This document shows positions 1 through 8,576 of a stretch of 64,000 nucleotides of DNA, piece by piece. Made by a program: the position numbers and the translations under genes. Positions within the stretch are counted from its first letter, which is position 1, and each line of letters starts with the position of its first letter. The notes under the pieces are model-generated. The model searched no databases, was not told the origin of the DNA, and worked only from the letters and a program-made list of their open reading frames with translations. This DNA comes from Streptomyces sulfonofaciens (GTDB taxonomy: Bacteria > Actinomycetota > Actinomycetes > Streptomycetales > Streptomycetaceae): the NCBI RefSeq assembly GCF_014656295.1, contig NZ_BNCD01000012.1, positions 1 to 64,000 on the forward strand, written 5' to 3'.

Positions 1-143
1 GCGTGTGCGGCGGCGCGGCCGCACACGCCACGCCCACCGCTCGACGGTGCCTTCGCGACCGTCCTGCGACCGTCCTGCGGGCGGCCCAGGCGGCCCAGGC
101 GACTCGGGGGATCGGGCGGTCAGGGGATCGGCCGGTCGCGGGA

Positions 144-1061
144 TCAGGGGATCAGGACGACCTTGCCCAGGTTGCTCCTGCTCTCGATCGCCTCGTGGGC
201 CCTGGCGGCCTCCTCCAGGGCGAACCGTCCGTGCACGGCGGGCCGCAGGCTGCCCTCGAAGAACAGCCGCCACAGCTCCTCGCGCCACCGCGCGTACCGC
301 TCGGGCTGCTCGCGTGCCGTCCGCGCGATCTGGAACCCCGTCACCGACTTGGCGCCCACCAGCAGGTCGTACGCACGGACGGTGCCGCCTCCCGAGCTGT
401 ACGCCACGAGACGGCCGCCGGGCGCGAGCGCGGCGAGCGCCGGTGCGAGCAGTTCACCGCCCACCGCGTCGAGGGCGTAGTCGGCGGGCCCGCCCCACGA
501 CTCGTCGGCGTAGGCCACCACCTCGTCGGCGCCGAGTCCGCGCAGGAAGGGGGCCTTGGCCGGGTCGGAGACCGCGGCGACGACCCGCGAGGCGCCGTGC
601 GCCCTGGCGAGCTGGACGGCCAGGTGGCCCACCCCGCTCGCGGCCGCCGTGACGAGTGCGCTCTCGCCCGGCCGGGGACGCGCCGCGTCGAGCGCGCCGA
701 GGGCCACGAGACCGCTGCGGACGAGGGCCACCGCGTCGACGGAGTCGGCGCCGGCCGGCACGGGGCTCGCCATGGCCGTGTGCAGGAGGGCCAGGTCGGC
801 GTAGCCGTGCCCGAAGCACAGGCCGACGACGCGGTCTCCCACCCGGTGTGCGGTGACGCCCTCGCCCACCGCCGCCACCTCGCCCGCCACCTCGCCGCCG
901 AGCGGGATCGGCTCGGCGGCCTCGCGCACCTTCCGTACGACCGGGAGCGTGACGCCGACGGCCTCGGTGCGCACCAGGAGTTCGCCCGGTCCAGGTTCGG
1001 GTGCCGGGGCGTCCTCGACGAGCAGCGGGCCGCCCGGCCCCGCACAACGGATACGGCGCAT
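144..1061 (-). CDS. Zinc-free quinone oxidoreductase-like medium-chain dehydrogenase
   Basis: Predicted NADPH-dependent cytosolic oxidoreductase of the quinone oxidoreductase/MDR superfamily, 305 residues. The N-terminal GroES-like domain is followed by a Rossmann domain with the nucleotide motif AAASGVGHLAVQLA near residue 140. The structural-zinc cysteines of alcohol dehydrogenases are absent, which fits the quinone reductase branch; the C-terminus (SNLGKVVL) is also typical. The ATG start has a good ribosome site (AGGAGG). It is divergent from a MarR gene, and two tandem palindromes lie between them, so it is probably the MarR target and may serve in electrophile or quinone detoxification. 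The substrate is not known. Confidence 0.85.
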   Translation of the reverse strand: MRRIRCAGPGGPLLVEDAPAPEPGPGELLVRTEAVGVTLPVVRKVREAAEPIPLGGEVAGEVAAVGEGVTAHRVGDRVVGLCFGHGYADLALLHTAMASPVPAGADSVDAVALVRSGLVALGALDAARPRPGESALVTAAASGVGHLAVQLARAHGASRVVAAVSDPAKAPFLRGLGADEVVAYADESWGGPADYALDAVGGELLAPALAALAPGGRLVAYSSGGGTVRAYDLLVGAKSVTGFQIARTAREQPERYARWREELWRLFFEGSLRPAVHGRFALEEAARAHEAIESRSNLGKVVLIP

Positions 1062-1105
1062 CCGTGACCTCCTGTACGAGTGCGGCGTCCGGGGTGCCCG
1101 GCAGC

Positions 1106-1164
1106 CCTGGGTATCGTTGGGAGTACCAACGATACCCAGGTAATCATGGGGAGCACCAATGATT
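1106..1164. promoter_or_regulatory. Double palindromic operator between qor-like and marR genes
   Basis: Two copies of a dyad lie in the divergent promoter region. The left copy has perfect 15-bp arms at 1106-1120 and 1126-1140 (CCTGGGTATCGTTGG and its complement, spacer GAGTA). The second is at 1142-1164 and shares the core GGGAG-y-ACCAA-y-GAT. The two motifs repeat at a 30-bp interval, about three helical turns. MarR proteins usually bind such dyads in their own promoter, so control by the adjacent MarR is the simplest reading. Confidence 0.75.
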
Positions 1165-1182
1165 TAGGGATAGGCTGCTCCC

Positions 1183-1626
1183 ATGCCCGCCACACCGCCC
1201 GCGCCGCGCAGCATCCGCTCCCTGCCCAGTTGGCTGCTCGGGCGTGCCGCGGCGCGGGGGCGGGGACTGGTCGCGGAGGTACTGGCGCGCGAGGGTCTGA
1301 AGATGTGGCACCACGTGGTGCTGTCCGCCGTCGTCGACCTCGGGCCGGTGGCCCAGGCCGAGCTGGGCCGCAGCATCGCGCTCGACCCCAAGGACCTGGT
1401 CGGCGTCCTCAACGACCTCCAGGACGCCGGACTGGTCGAGCGCACCCCCGACCCCGCGGACCGCCGCAAGAACGCGGTCACCGCAACCGCCGACGGCCGC
1501 CGGGTCGCTCAGCGGTGCGCAGCGGCGGCCCGGGAGGCGAACGCACGACTGCTCGCGCCCCTGACCTCTCAGGAACGCGAGCAGTTCATGGAGATGCTGC
1601 ACAGGATCTCGGGCGTACGCGACTGA
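1183..1626 (+). CDS. MarR family transcriptional regulator
   Basis: Winged-helix DNA-binding regulator, 147 residues, the usual MarR length. The recognition helix region (residues about 60-80, QAELGRSIALDPKDLVGVLNDL) and the wing motif DPADRRKNAVTAT are plainly visible. An N-terminal extension of about 20 residues rich in Pro, Ala and Arg precedes the dimerisation helix. The ribosome site is weak, so the ATG at 1183 is a reasonable but not certain start. It is divergent from the quinone-oxidoreductase-like gene and probably represses it and itself through the double palindrome just upstream. The inducer is unknown. Confidence 0.88.
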   Translation: MPATPPAPRSIRSLPSWLLGRAAARGRGLVAEVLAREGLKMWHHVVLSAVVDLGPVAQAELGRSIALDPKDLVGVLNDLQDAGLVERTPDPADRRKNAVTATADGRRVAQRCAAAAREANARLLAPLTSQEREQFMEMLHRISGVRD

Positions 1627-1653
1627 CCTGCGCCCGCCACCGGTGCGCCCGGG

Positions 1654-1687
1654 GTGCCGGACGCCCGCTCGTGCCGGACGCCCGCTC
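1654..1687. repeat. 17-bp perfect tandem duplication
   Basis: GTGCCGGACGCCCGCTC occurs twice without a gap (1654-1670 and 1671-1687) in the noncoding stretch just after marR. It is probably a replication-slippage duplication; no function is apparent. Confidence 0.8.
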
Positions 1688-1748
1688 GTGCCGTCCGGCG
1701 ACCCGCAGGGGCGGGCCGCCGTGCCCAGGGCGGTCCCCGCGGCGGACG

Positions 1749-1790
1749 GGGCCCGGCCGGCGCAGGGGGCGCTCCCCGCCGGCCGGGTCC
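1749..1790. terminator. Bidirectional hairpin terminator between marR and fdhD
   Basis: An inverted repeat with arms GGCCCGGCCGGCG and CGCCGGCCGGGTC (one mismatch) and a loop of about 14 nt lies between two convergent genes. There is no T-run, which is common for actinomycete terminators. Confidence 0.6.
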
Positions 1791-1818
1791 CCGCCTCGTG
1801 TCCGCGGGGAGCGGGGGG

Positions 1819-2715
1819 TCAGCCCTGGGCGGCCGCGGCCCGCAGGGCGATCCGCTGCTCGCCCGCGTACACGTTCATGGATGACCCGCGAAGGAAGCCG
1901 ACCAGGGTCAGGCCGCTCTCCTCGGCCAGGTCGACGGCGAGCGACGACGGGGCGGAGACGGCCGCGAGGACCGGGATGCCCGCCATCACGGCCTTCTGCG
2001 CGAGTTCGAAGGAGGCGCGTCCGGAGACGAGCAGGATCGTACGCGCAAGGGGCAGCCGGCCGCTCTGCAGGGCCCTGCCCACCAGCTTGTCGACGGCGTT
2101 GTGCCGCCCGACGTCCTCGCGGACGTCCAGCAGTTCGCCCTCGGGGGTGAACAGCGCCGCGGCGTGCAGACCTCCGGTCCTGTCGAAGACCCGCTGGGCG
2201 GCACGCAGCCGGTCGGGGAGGGCCGCAAGCAGGGACGGTTCGAGCCGCACCGGGGGCGCGCCACCGGCCGTGTCGTCGATCGGGAAGCGGGCGGTCGTCC
2301 GTACCGCGTCGAGACTGGCCTTGCCGCACAGGCCGCACGACGAGGTCGTGTAGACGTTCCGCTCCAGGGTGATGTCGGGAAGCCGGACGTCCGGGGCGGT
2401 CACCACGTCGACGATGTTGTACGTGTTGCCGCCGGTGCCGTGCTCCGCCTCGTCCGCGCCGGAGGCGTCCCCGTACGTCGCCCCGGCGCAGTAGAGGATG
2501 TTCTGCAGGTCGTCCGCCGAGGCGAGCACCCCCTCGCTCACCAGGAAGCCCGCCGCGAGCGCGAAGTCGTCGCCCGGGGTGCGCATGGTGATGGCGAGGG
2601 GTTTGCCGTTCAGCCGGATCTCCAGAGGCTCCTCGGCGACGAGGGTGTCCGGGCGCCTGGAGATCTGCCCGTCCCGCACGCGGATGACGCGGCGTCGCTC
2701 GGTGACACGTCCCAT
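1819..2715 (-). CDS. fdhD: Formate dehydrogenase accessory sulfurtransferase FdhD
   Basis: FdhD, 298 residues. In the known family it passes sulfur from a cysteine desulfurase to the molybdenum cofactor of formate dehydrogenase, which is needed for activity. The diagnostic loop SSCGLCGK carries Cys127 and Cys130. The N-terminal segment EEPLEIRLNGKP and the segment PGDDFALAAGFLVSEG are family hallmarks. The gene begins 7 nt after the iron-sulfur subunit gene and closes the formate dehydrogenase operon. Its presence supports a real molybdenum or tungsten formate dehydrogenase rather than a complex I fragment. Confidence 0.95.
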   Translation of the reverse strand: MGRVTERRRVIRVRDGQISRRPDTLVAEEPLEIRLNGKPLAITMRTPGDDFALAAGFLVSEGVLASADDLQNILYCAGATYGDASGADEAEHGTGGNTYNIVDVVTAPDVRLPDITLERNVYTTSSCGLCGKASLDAVRTTARFPIDDTAGGAPPVRLEPSLLAALPDRLRAAQRVFDRTGGLHAAALFTPEGELLDVREDVGRHNAVDKLVGRALQSGRLPLARTILLVSGRASFELAQKAVMAGIPVLAAVSAPSSLAVDLAEESGLTLVGFLRGSSMNVYAGEQRIALRAAAAQG

Positions 2716-2722
2716 GGTGTGA

Positions 2723-3631
2723 TCAGTCCCGGTTCTGTACGTGCTGATAGCCGAAGCGGCCCTTGATGCAGAGGTTGCCGTGGGTCACCGGGTTGTCGTG
2801 CGGCGAGGTGACCTTGACGATCTCATTGTCCTGCACGTGGAGCGTGAGATTGCAGCCCACACCGCAGTATGCGCACACCGTGGTCGTCCGCGTCTGCTGG
2901 GACTCGTCCCAGGTGCCCGCCGCCCGCATGTCGAACTCGCTCTTGAAGCTGAGCGCGCCGGTCGGGCACACCTCGATGCAGTTGCCGCAGTACACGCATG
3001 CCGAATCGGTGAGCGGTGCGTCGTGCTCCACCGCGATCCGCGCGTCGAAGCCGCGGCCCGCGACCGAGATGGCGAACGTGTTCTGCCACTGGTCGCCACA
3101 GGCGTCCACGCACTTGTAGCACAGGATGCACTTGTCATAGTCGCGCACGTACAGGTCGTTGTCGACCTTCGGCCCCTCGTTCAGACGTGCCGCGTCCGGG
3201 CCGAAGCGGTCCGGCTCGGCCCCGTACTCCTTGAGCCACTCGGCGGCCCCCGGGGTCGTCGACAGGTCGACGGAGGACGCGAGCAGCTCCAGGACGATCT
3301 TCCGGCTGTGCCGGGCACGCTCGGTGTCGGTGCGCACCGCCATACCGGCCTCGGCGCGCCGCGAGCAGGCCGGCACCAGGGTGCGGGAGCCCTCCACCTC
3401 GACCATGCACACCCGGCAGGCGTTCTTCGGGGTGAGCGTGTCGCCCTGGCACAGGGTCGGGACGTCCTTGCCCCGGGCCCGGCAGGCGTCCAGGATCGTC
3501 GACCCCTCCGGGACCCGCACCGGCTCATCGTCGATGGTGAACTCCAGCAGCCGGCGCGGCGGGGCGAGCGGCACCGCGGTGCCGCGGGCCCCCTGTGCAG
3601 TGCCGCGGACGGGGCTTTCAGCGGTGGTCAT
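2723..3631 (-). CDS. Formate dehydrogenase alpha subunit, N-terminal iron-sulfur part (split gene)
   Basis: 302 residues when started at the ATG that overlaps the upstream stop by ATGA; a longer in-frame start at 3676 would lie inside the upstream gene. Domains in order: plant-type [2Fe-2S] with Cys61, 72, 75 and 89; NuoG-like linker; two [4Fe-4S] sets (Cys168/171/174/178 and Cys212/215/218/222); then the first part of a molybdopterin oxidoreductase domain with its own cluster ligands Cys253, 256, 260 and 288 (CAYCGVGC). The protein stops right after KGRFGYQHV, where normal FdhA continues into the catalytic domain. That continuation is encoded at 5519-7492. It therefore appears to be one half of a split catalytic subunit relaying electrons from the Mo site to the NADH-side subunit. 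Confidence 0.9.
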   Translation of the reverse strand: MTTAESPVRGTAQGARGTAVPLAPPRRLLEFTIDDEPVRVPEGSTILDACRARGKDVPTLCQGDTLTPKNACRVCMVEVEGSRTLVPACSRRAEAGMAVRTDTERARHSRKIVLELLASSVDLSTTPGAAEWLKEYGAEPDRFGPDAARLNEGPKVDNDLYVRDYDKCILCYKCVDACGDQWQNTFAISVAGRGFDARIAVEHDAPLTDSACVYCGNCIEVCPTGALSFKSEFDMRAAGTWDESQQTRTTTVCAYCGVGCNLTLHVQDNEIVKVTSPHDNPVTHGNLCIKGRFGYQHVQNRD

Positions 3632-5499
3632 GCGTACGCTCCCAGACGGTCGATGGCTGACTCGACGGCGTTCCACGCGGTCTGGCCGAGACCGCAGATG
3701 GAGGCGTCCCGCATGGCGCGGCCCACCTCACGAAGCAGGGCGATGTCGTTCTCGGCCTCGGCGCCCGTGCGCTCAAGGAGACGGGTGAGGGCCTCCTCCT
3801 GACGGACCGTGCCCACCCGGCACGGCACGCACTGGCCGCACGACTCGTCGCGGAAGAACTCCGCGATCCTCAGCAGGATGCGCGGCAGCGGCACCGTGTC
3901 GTCCAGCACGAGCACCACACCCGAGCCCAGGGTCGTGCCGGCCTCGCGGGTGCCCTCGAAGGTCAGCGGGATGTCCAGCTCGTCGGGTCGTACGAAACCG
4001 CCCGCCGCACCGCCGAGCAGTACCGCGCGCAGCCCCTGCGGCGGCCCGGCGAGCTCAAGCAGCTCCCCGAGCGTGGCCCCGAAGGGCAGCTCGTAGATGC
4101 CGGGGCGCGCCACGGACCCGGAGACGCAGAACAGCTTGGGCCCCGTCGACTTCCCGGTCCCGATCGCCGCGTACGCCTCGGCGCCCATGGTCAGGATCGG
4201 CAGGACGTTGACGAGCGTCTCGACGTTGTTCTCCGCGGTCGGCTTGCCGAAGAGGCCCTTCTCGACGGGGAAGGGGGGCTTGGAGCGCGGCTCGCCGCGG
4301 TAGCCCTCGATCGAGTTGAACAGCGCGGTCTCCTCGCCGCAGATGTAGGCGCCGGCACCGCGGCGTATCTCGATGTCGAAGGCGTACCCCTGGCCCAGCA
4401 CGTCGTCGCCGAGCAGACCGCGGGCGCGTGCCTGCCCGATCGCGTGCTCCAGACGGGCCAGCGCGCGCGGGTACTCGCCGCGCAGGTACAGGTAGCCGCG
4501 GTGCGCGCCGACCGCGTAGCCCGCGATCGTCATGGACTCGATCAGCGCGTACGGATCGCCCTCCATGATCACCCGGTCCTTGAAGGTGCCGGGCTCCGAC
4601 TCGTCGGCGTTGCAGACCAGGTAGTGGGGGTGGTCCGGCTGTGCGGCGGTCGCCTGCCACTTGCGGCCGGTCGGGAAGGCCGCGCCGCCGCGGCCGACCA
4701 GACCGGAGTCGGTCACCTCGCGGATCACCCCGGCGGGCCCGATGTCGAAGGCCCGGCGCAGCGCAGCGTAGCCGCCCTCGGCGCGGTAGTCGTCGAGTGA
4801 GGCCGGGTCCACGACCCCGACCCTGCGCAGCAGCACCAGCTCGGGGTCCCTCCCGGTCTTCTCGCACCCGGGGGAGGGCATGCCGGCCTGCGGCACGGCG
4901 AGGACGGCCGGAGGCTCCTCGTCCGCCGCGTCGGGCGAGGTGGCCGCGAGCACGGCGGACTCGGTGGTGGCGGGCGCGGCGACCGCCGTGCGCACCGGAT
5001 CACCGGCCCGTACGGCCAGCGCCGCGGGCGCCCGCTCGCACAACCCCAGGCAGGGACTGCGCTCGACGTGCACCCCGCTGCCCGGCCCGAGCCGCTGCTC
5101 GACGCCGGCGCACACCTCGGCGGCGCCGCGTGCCGCGCACGCCAGGTCGGTGCAGACGTGCAGTACGGTCGCGGGGCGCGGCCGCACCGAGAACATCGAG
5201 TAGAACGTGGCCACCCCGTACGCCTCCGCGGGCGGCACCGTCAGCCGCCGGCAGAGGTAGTCCAGGGCCCCGTCGCTGATCCACCCGATGCGGTCGTTGA
5301 TCGCATGCAGCCCCGGCAACAGCAGGTCGCGCCGGTCCCGTGCCGGGCGTCCCCCGCGCGCCCAGCGCAGATCGTCCGCCGAGCGCTCGACCCACTCGCC
5401 GGCGGGCGCCTCCCAGGCCGACTCGGGCGGGCCGAGCAGCGCGTCCACCGCGGCCCGCTCCTCATCGGTCGGTTTGCTGTCACCGAAGTGCAGATCCAT
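3628..5499 (-). CDS. Formate dehydrogenase beta subunit, NuoE-NuoF fusion (NAD-reducing)
   Basis: 623 residues. The N-terminal third is NuoE-like with four cysteines for a thioredoxin-fold [2Fe-2S] cluster (CTDLACAARG, then SPCLGLCERAP). The rest is NuoF-like: FMN-binding GRGGAAFPTGRKW, the NADH/FMN segment GAGAYICGEETALFNSIEG with GEPRSKPPFPVEKGLFGKP, and the [4Fe-4S] ligands ESCGQCVPCRVGT plus a late Cys in SICGLGQTA. This architecture is that of the diaphorase subunit of soluble NAD-dependent formate dehydrogenases. It sits between the two halves of the alpha subunit in the operon, 19 nt after one and overlapping the other by 4 nt. Confidence 0.92.
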   Translation of the reverse strand: MDLHFGDSKPTDEERAAVDALLGPPESAWEAPAGEWVERSADDLRWARGGRPARDRRDLLLPGLHAINDRIGWISDGALDYLCRRLTVPPAEAYGVATFYSMFSVRPRPATVLHVCTDLACAARGAAEVCAGVEQRLGPGSGVHVERSPCLGLCERAPAALAVRAGDPVRTAVAAPATTESAVLAATSPDAADEEPPAVLAVPQAGMPSPGCEKTGRDPELVLLRRVGVVDPASLDDYRAEGGYAALRRAFDIGPAGVIREVTDSGLVGRGGAAFPTGRKWQATAAQPDHPHYLVCNADESEPGTFKDRVIMEGDPYALIESMTIAGYAVGAHRGYLYLRGEYPRALARLEHAIGQARARGLLGDDVLGQGYAFDIEIRRGAGAYICGEETALFNSIEGYRGEPRSKPPFPVEKGLFGKPTAENNVETLVNVLPILTMGAEAYAAIGTGKSTGPKLFCVSGSVARPGIYELPFGATLGELLELAGPPQGLRAVLLGGAAGGFVRPDELDIPLTFEGTREAGTTLGSGVVLVLDDTVPLPRILLRIAEFFRDESCGQCVPCRVGTVRQEEALTRLLERTGAEAENDIALLREVGRAMRDASICGLGQTAWNAVESAIDRLGAYA

Positions 5500-5518
5500 G
5501 GTCCTGCCTCACCTGCCC

Positions 5519-7492
5519 CTACCTGATTGCCGCGATGGGCAGCTTGTCGATACGGATGGCCGCAGCCTTGAACTCGGCCGTCCCCGCGATCGGGTCGTTG
5601 GCCTCGATCGTGAGCCGGTTGGTGTCCACCTCGTCGGGGAAGTGCATGGTCATGAAGGCCAGCCCCGGCCGCAGTCCGGGGTCGATCCACACCGGAGCCC
5701 TGACCGAGCCGCGCCGCGAGGTGACCTGGACCTCCTCGCCGAGCACCACTCCGTACCGCTCGGCGTCCTCCGGGCACAGCTCCACGTACTCGCCGCGGCG
5801 CAGCGGGGAGGCGAACGAGCCGCTCTGCACCCCGGTGTTGTACGAGTCGAGCCGGCGCCCGGTGGTCAGCCTGATCGGGAACTCCTCGTCGGTGAGGTCC
5901 ACCGGCGGGTCGTGCTGCACCAGGCCGAAGGGCGCGAGCGGGCCGCGCCGCCCCGGATCCGGATCCCACAGCCTGCCGTGCAGGAACGAGGGCTCCAGCG
6001 CCTCCAGGTCCGGGCAGGGCCACTGGATGCCCTGGTGCTCCTCCAGGCGCTCGTACGTCATGCCGTAGTGCTGCGGCGAGACGGACCTGAGCTCGTTCCA
6101 GACGGCCTCGGAGTCCGCGTACTTCCAGTCGTGGCCGAGCCTGGCCGCGATGTCGCAGATGATGTCGATGTCCTCGCGGGCCTCACCTGGCGGGTTGACG
6201 GCCTTGCGGACCCGCTGCACCCGGCGCTCGCTGTTGGTGGTGGTGCCCTCGGTCTCGGCCCAGCCGGCCGTGGCGGGCAGCACCACGTGGGCCAGCTCCG
6301 CCGTCTTGGTCAGGAAGATGTCCTGCACCACCAGGAAGTCCAGCGCCGACAGCCGCCGCACGGCCTGGTCGCTGTCCGCCTCGGACTGTGCCGGGTTCTC
6401 GCCGATGCAGTAGACCGCCTTGAGGGCGGCCCCTCCCGGCCGCGGTTCCATCGCCTCGAACATCTCGGTGAGGTTCAGCCCGTAGTGCGGCTGGAGCGTG
6501 GTGCCCCAGGCCGTCTCGAAACGGTGCCGGGTCTCCGGGTCGAGGACGTCCTGGAAGCCGGGCAGCCGGTTGGGGATCGCGCCCATGTCGCCGCCGCCCT
6601 GCACGTTGTTCTGGCCGCGCAGCGGCTGGAGCCCCGAGCCGTACCGGCCGACGTGGCCGGTGAGCAGGGAGAGGTTGATCAGGGCCCGCACGTTGTCGGT
6701 GCCGTTGTGGTGCTCGGTGATGCCGAGGGTCCAGCAGAGCTGGGCGCGTTCGGCACGTGCGTAGGCGTGCGCGAGGTCCTTGATCGCCTCGGCGGGCACG
6801 CCCGTGACCTTCTCGGCCAGCGACAGCGTCCAGGGCTCCACCAGCTTCCTGTACTCCTCGAAGCCGCTGGTGGCCCGCTCGATGAACGCCGTGTTGGCCA
6901 GGCCCGCGTGGATGATCTCACGGCCGATCGCGTGCGCCATCGGGATGTCCGTGCCCACGTTCAGGCCCAGCCAGCTCTCCGCCCACTCCGCCGTCGAGGT
7001 GCGGCGCGGGTCCACCGAGTACAGCCGCGCCCCGTTCCTGACGCCCTTGAGGACGTGCTGGAAGAAGATCGGGTGGGCGAAGCGGGCGTTGGAGCCCCAC
7101 ATCACGATCAGGTCGGTGTGCTCGATCTCCTCGTAGGAGGAGGTGCCGCCGCCGGAGCCGAACGCCGCCGAGAGGCCGGCCACGCTCGGCGCGTGACAGG
7201 TGCGGTTGCAGGAGTCGACGTTGTGGGTGCCCATCACGACCCGGGCGAACTTCTGCGCCACGTAGTTCATCTCGTTGGTGGCGCGCGCGCACGCGAACAT
7301 GCCGAACGCGCCCCGGTGGGCCGCGAGCCCCTCGGCCACCCGGGTCAGTGCCTCCTCCCAGGTGGCGCGGCGGAACGGCTCGTCGCGTGAGTCGCGTACG
7401 AGGGGGTGGGTGAGACGTAGGTAGTTGCGCGGGGAGCGTTCGCGCTTCCCCGCCCTGGTGCTCCGGCCCGTGGGGCCGTTGGTGCCGTTCAT
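5519..7492 (-). CDS. Formate dehydrogenase alpha subunit, catalytic molybdopterin part (split gene)
   Basis: 657 residues from an ATG that overlaps the upstream stop (ATGA). It begins with LTHPLVRDSRDEPFRRATWEEAL, which in intact FdhA follows the N-terminal [4Fe-4S] motif; that motif is absent here and is found at the end of the 2723-3631 product. The probable Mo ligand is Cys99 in NRTCHAPSVAGL (cysteine rather than selenocysteine), followed by the conserved His100. Later motifs include MWGSNARFAHP, ITEHHNGTDN, LRGQNNVQGGGDMGA and the C-terminal molydopterin-binding domain (TGRRLDSYNTGVQS). It would oxidise formate to CO2 and must pair with the N-terminal half to be complete. Confidence 0.9.
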   Translation of the reverse strand: MNGTNGPTGRSTRAGKRERSPRNYLRLTHPLVRDSRDEPFRRATWEEALTRVAEGLAAHRGAFGMFACARATNEMNYVAQKFARVVMGTHNVDSCNRTCHAPSVAGLSAAFGSGGGTSSYEEIEHTDLIVMWGSNARFAHPIFFQHVLKGVRNGARLYSVDPRRTSTAEWAESWLGLNVGTDIPMAHAIGREIIHAGLANTAFIERATSGFEEYRKLVEPWTLSLAEKVTGVPAEAIKDLAHAYARAERAQLCWTLGITEHHNGTDNVRALINLSLLTGHVGRYGSGLQPLRGQNNVQGGGDMGAIPNRLPGFQDVLDPETRHRFETAWGTTLQPHYGLNLTEMFEAMEPRPGGAALKAVYCIGENPAQSEADSDQAVRRLSALDFLVVQDIFLTKTAELAHVVLPATAGWAETEGTTTNSERRVQRVRKAVNPPGEAREDIDIICDIAARLGHDWKYADSEAVWNELRSVSPQHYGMTYERLEEHQGIQWPCPDLEALEPSFLHGRLWDPDPGRRGPLAPFGLVQHDPPVDLTDEEFPIRLTTGRRLDSYNTGVQSGSFASPLRRGEYVELCPEDAERYGVVLGEEVQVTSRRGSVRAPVWIDPGLRPGLAFMTMHFPDEVDTNRLTIEANDPIAGTAEFKAAAIRIDKLPIAAIR

Positions 7493-8466
7493 GCCGCGCT
7501 CCTCATGCGGTCTGCCAGCAGGTCCGAAATGGCGTGGACGGTACGGAGCGTCGGCACCGGGACCCCGGTGATCTCCGCCAGTTCCACGACGGCCGCGAGC
7601 AGCACGTCGAGTTCGAGCGGTTTGCCGCGCTCCAGGTCCTGGAGGGTGGAGGTGCGGTGGTCGCCGACGCGTTCCGCGCCGGCCAGCCGCCGCTCGACGG
7701 AGACACCGGGGCGGCAGCCGAGTGCCTCGGCCACCGCGAGCGTCTCGGTCATCATGATCTCGATGACACGGCGTGTGCCGCCGTGCAGGCACATCTGGCG
7801 CATCGTCGCGCGGGAGAGCGCGCTGATCGGGTTGAAGGAGATGTTGCCCAGCAGCTTGATCCAGATGTCGCTGCGCAACTCCGGCTCCACGGGGCACTTG
7901 AGGCCCCCCTCGCGCATCGCCTCGCTGAAGTCGGTGCAGCGCTGCGAGAGCGAGCGGTCCGGCTCCCCGATGGAGAACCGGGTGCCTTCCAGGTGCCGGA
8001 CCACGCCGGGCCCCTTGAGTTCGGTGGCGGCGTAGACGACGCAGCCGATGGCGCGCTCCGGGGCGAGCACGGCACTGACCGCCCCCTCCGGGTCGACGCT
8101 CTCGATGCGCGTGCCGTCGTGGGGGCCGCCGTGCCGGTGGAAGTACCACCAGGGGATGCCGTTCTGAGCGGCGATCACGGCGGTGGAGTCGTGCAGAAGG
8201 GGCTCGATCAGCGGCCCGCACGCCGCGTACGAGTTGGCCTTCAGGCCCAGGAACACGTAGTCGACCGGGCCGATGTCGGCCGGGTCGTCGGTGGCATGGG
8301 CGCGCGCGGAGAAGTCACCGCGGGGGCTGAGCACCTGGACGCCGTGCTGCCTCATGGCCGCCAGATGCGGTCCACGGGCGACGAGGTGCACTTCGGCGCC
8401 TGCGCGGTGCAGCGCGGCGCCGACGTAGGCACCGATCGCACCGGCGCCGAGAACTGCGACTTTCAC
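7489..8466 (-). CDS. Ketopantoate reductase (PanE/ApbA) family protein
   Basis: 325 residues, GTG start with GGAG at a suitable distance. The N-terminal Rossmann motif GAGAIGAYVGAAL binds NADP(H); AQNGIPWWYF and the segment KLLGNISFNPISAL are typical of the PanE/ApbA family. The last four bases overlap the start of the formate dehydrogenase catalytic gene, so it is the first gene of that operon. True ketopantoate reductase would serve CoA synthesis, which is odd here; related family members reduce other 2-oxo acids. Given the oxalate/formate context, a 2-oxoacid or 2-hydroxyacid substrate is a possibility, but this is inference. Confidence 0.85.
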   Translation of the reverse strand: MKVAVLGAGAIGAYVGAALHRAGAEVHLVARGPHLAAMRQHGVQVLSPRGDFSARAHATDDPADIGPVDYVFLGLKANSYAACGPLIEPLLHDSTAVIAAQNGIPWWYFHRHGGPHDGTRIESVDPEGAVSAVLAPERAIGCVVYAATELKGPGVVRHLEGTRFSIGEPDRSLSQRCTDFSEAMREGGLKCPVEPELRSDIWIKLLGNISFNPISALSRATMRQMCLHGGTRRVIEIMMTETLAVAEALGCRPGVSVERRLAGAERVGDHRTSTLQDLERGKPLELDVLLAAVVELAEITGVPVPTLRTVHAISDLLADRMRSAA

Positions 8467-8560
8467 GTGGGGCGCTCCGTTCGGTTGAGGGGACCGAGGG
8501 GATGTGTCCCGACGAGGGAGATGAAGCCGGTCCGTGCCGGTCTTCCACTGTGTCGACGAA

Positions 8561-8576
8561 ATATTGTCTACAGTAT
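8561..8576. promoter_or_regulatory. Candidate GntR operator upstream of OFA transporter and fdh operon
   Basis: An imperfect palindrome, ATATTGT-CT-ACAGTAT, lies in the 253-bp divergent region between the panE-fdh operon and the OFA transporter. It matches the TnGTnnACnA form common for FadR/FCD-type GntR proteins. Related sites are found before the GntR gene and between the oxalate operon and sucC. A TTGACA hexamer is present at 8620-8625, but no convincing matching -10 was identified. Confidence 0.6.

Noticed and set aside
2723..5499. Reading these two genes as a stray complex I (NuoEFG) fragment
   Set aside because: fdhD, the molybdopterin catalytic half with its Cys ligand, and the lack of other nuo genes point to formate dehydrogenase.
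5288..7390. A 700-residue open frame on the plus strand
   Set aside because: It lies opposite the formate dehydrogenase catalytic gene, whose motifs are unmistakable; the plus-strand translation is Arg/Val/Leu-rich without domains, a common effect of high GC.
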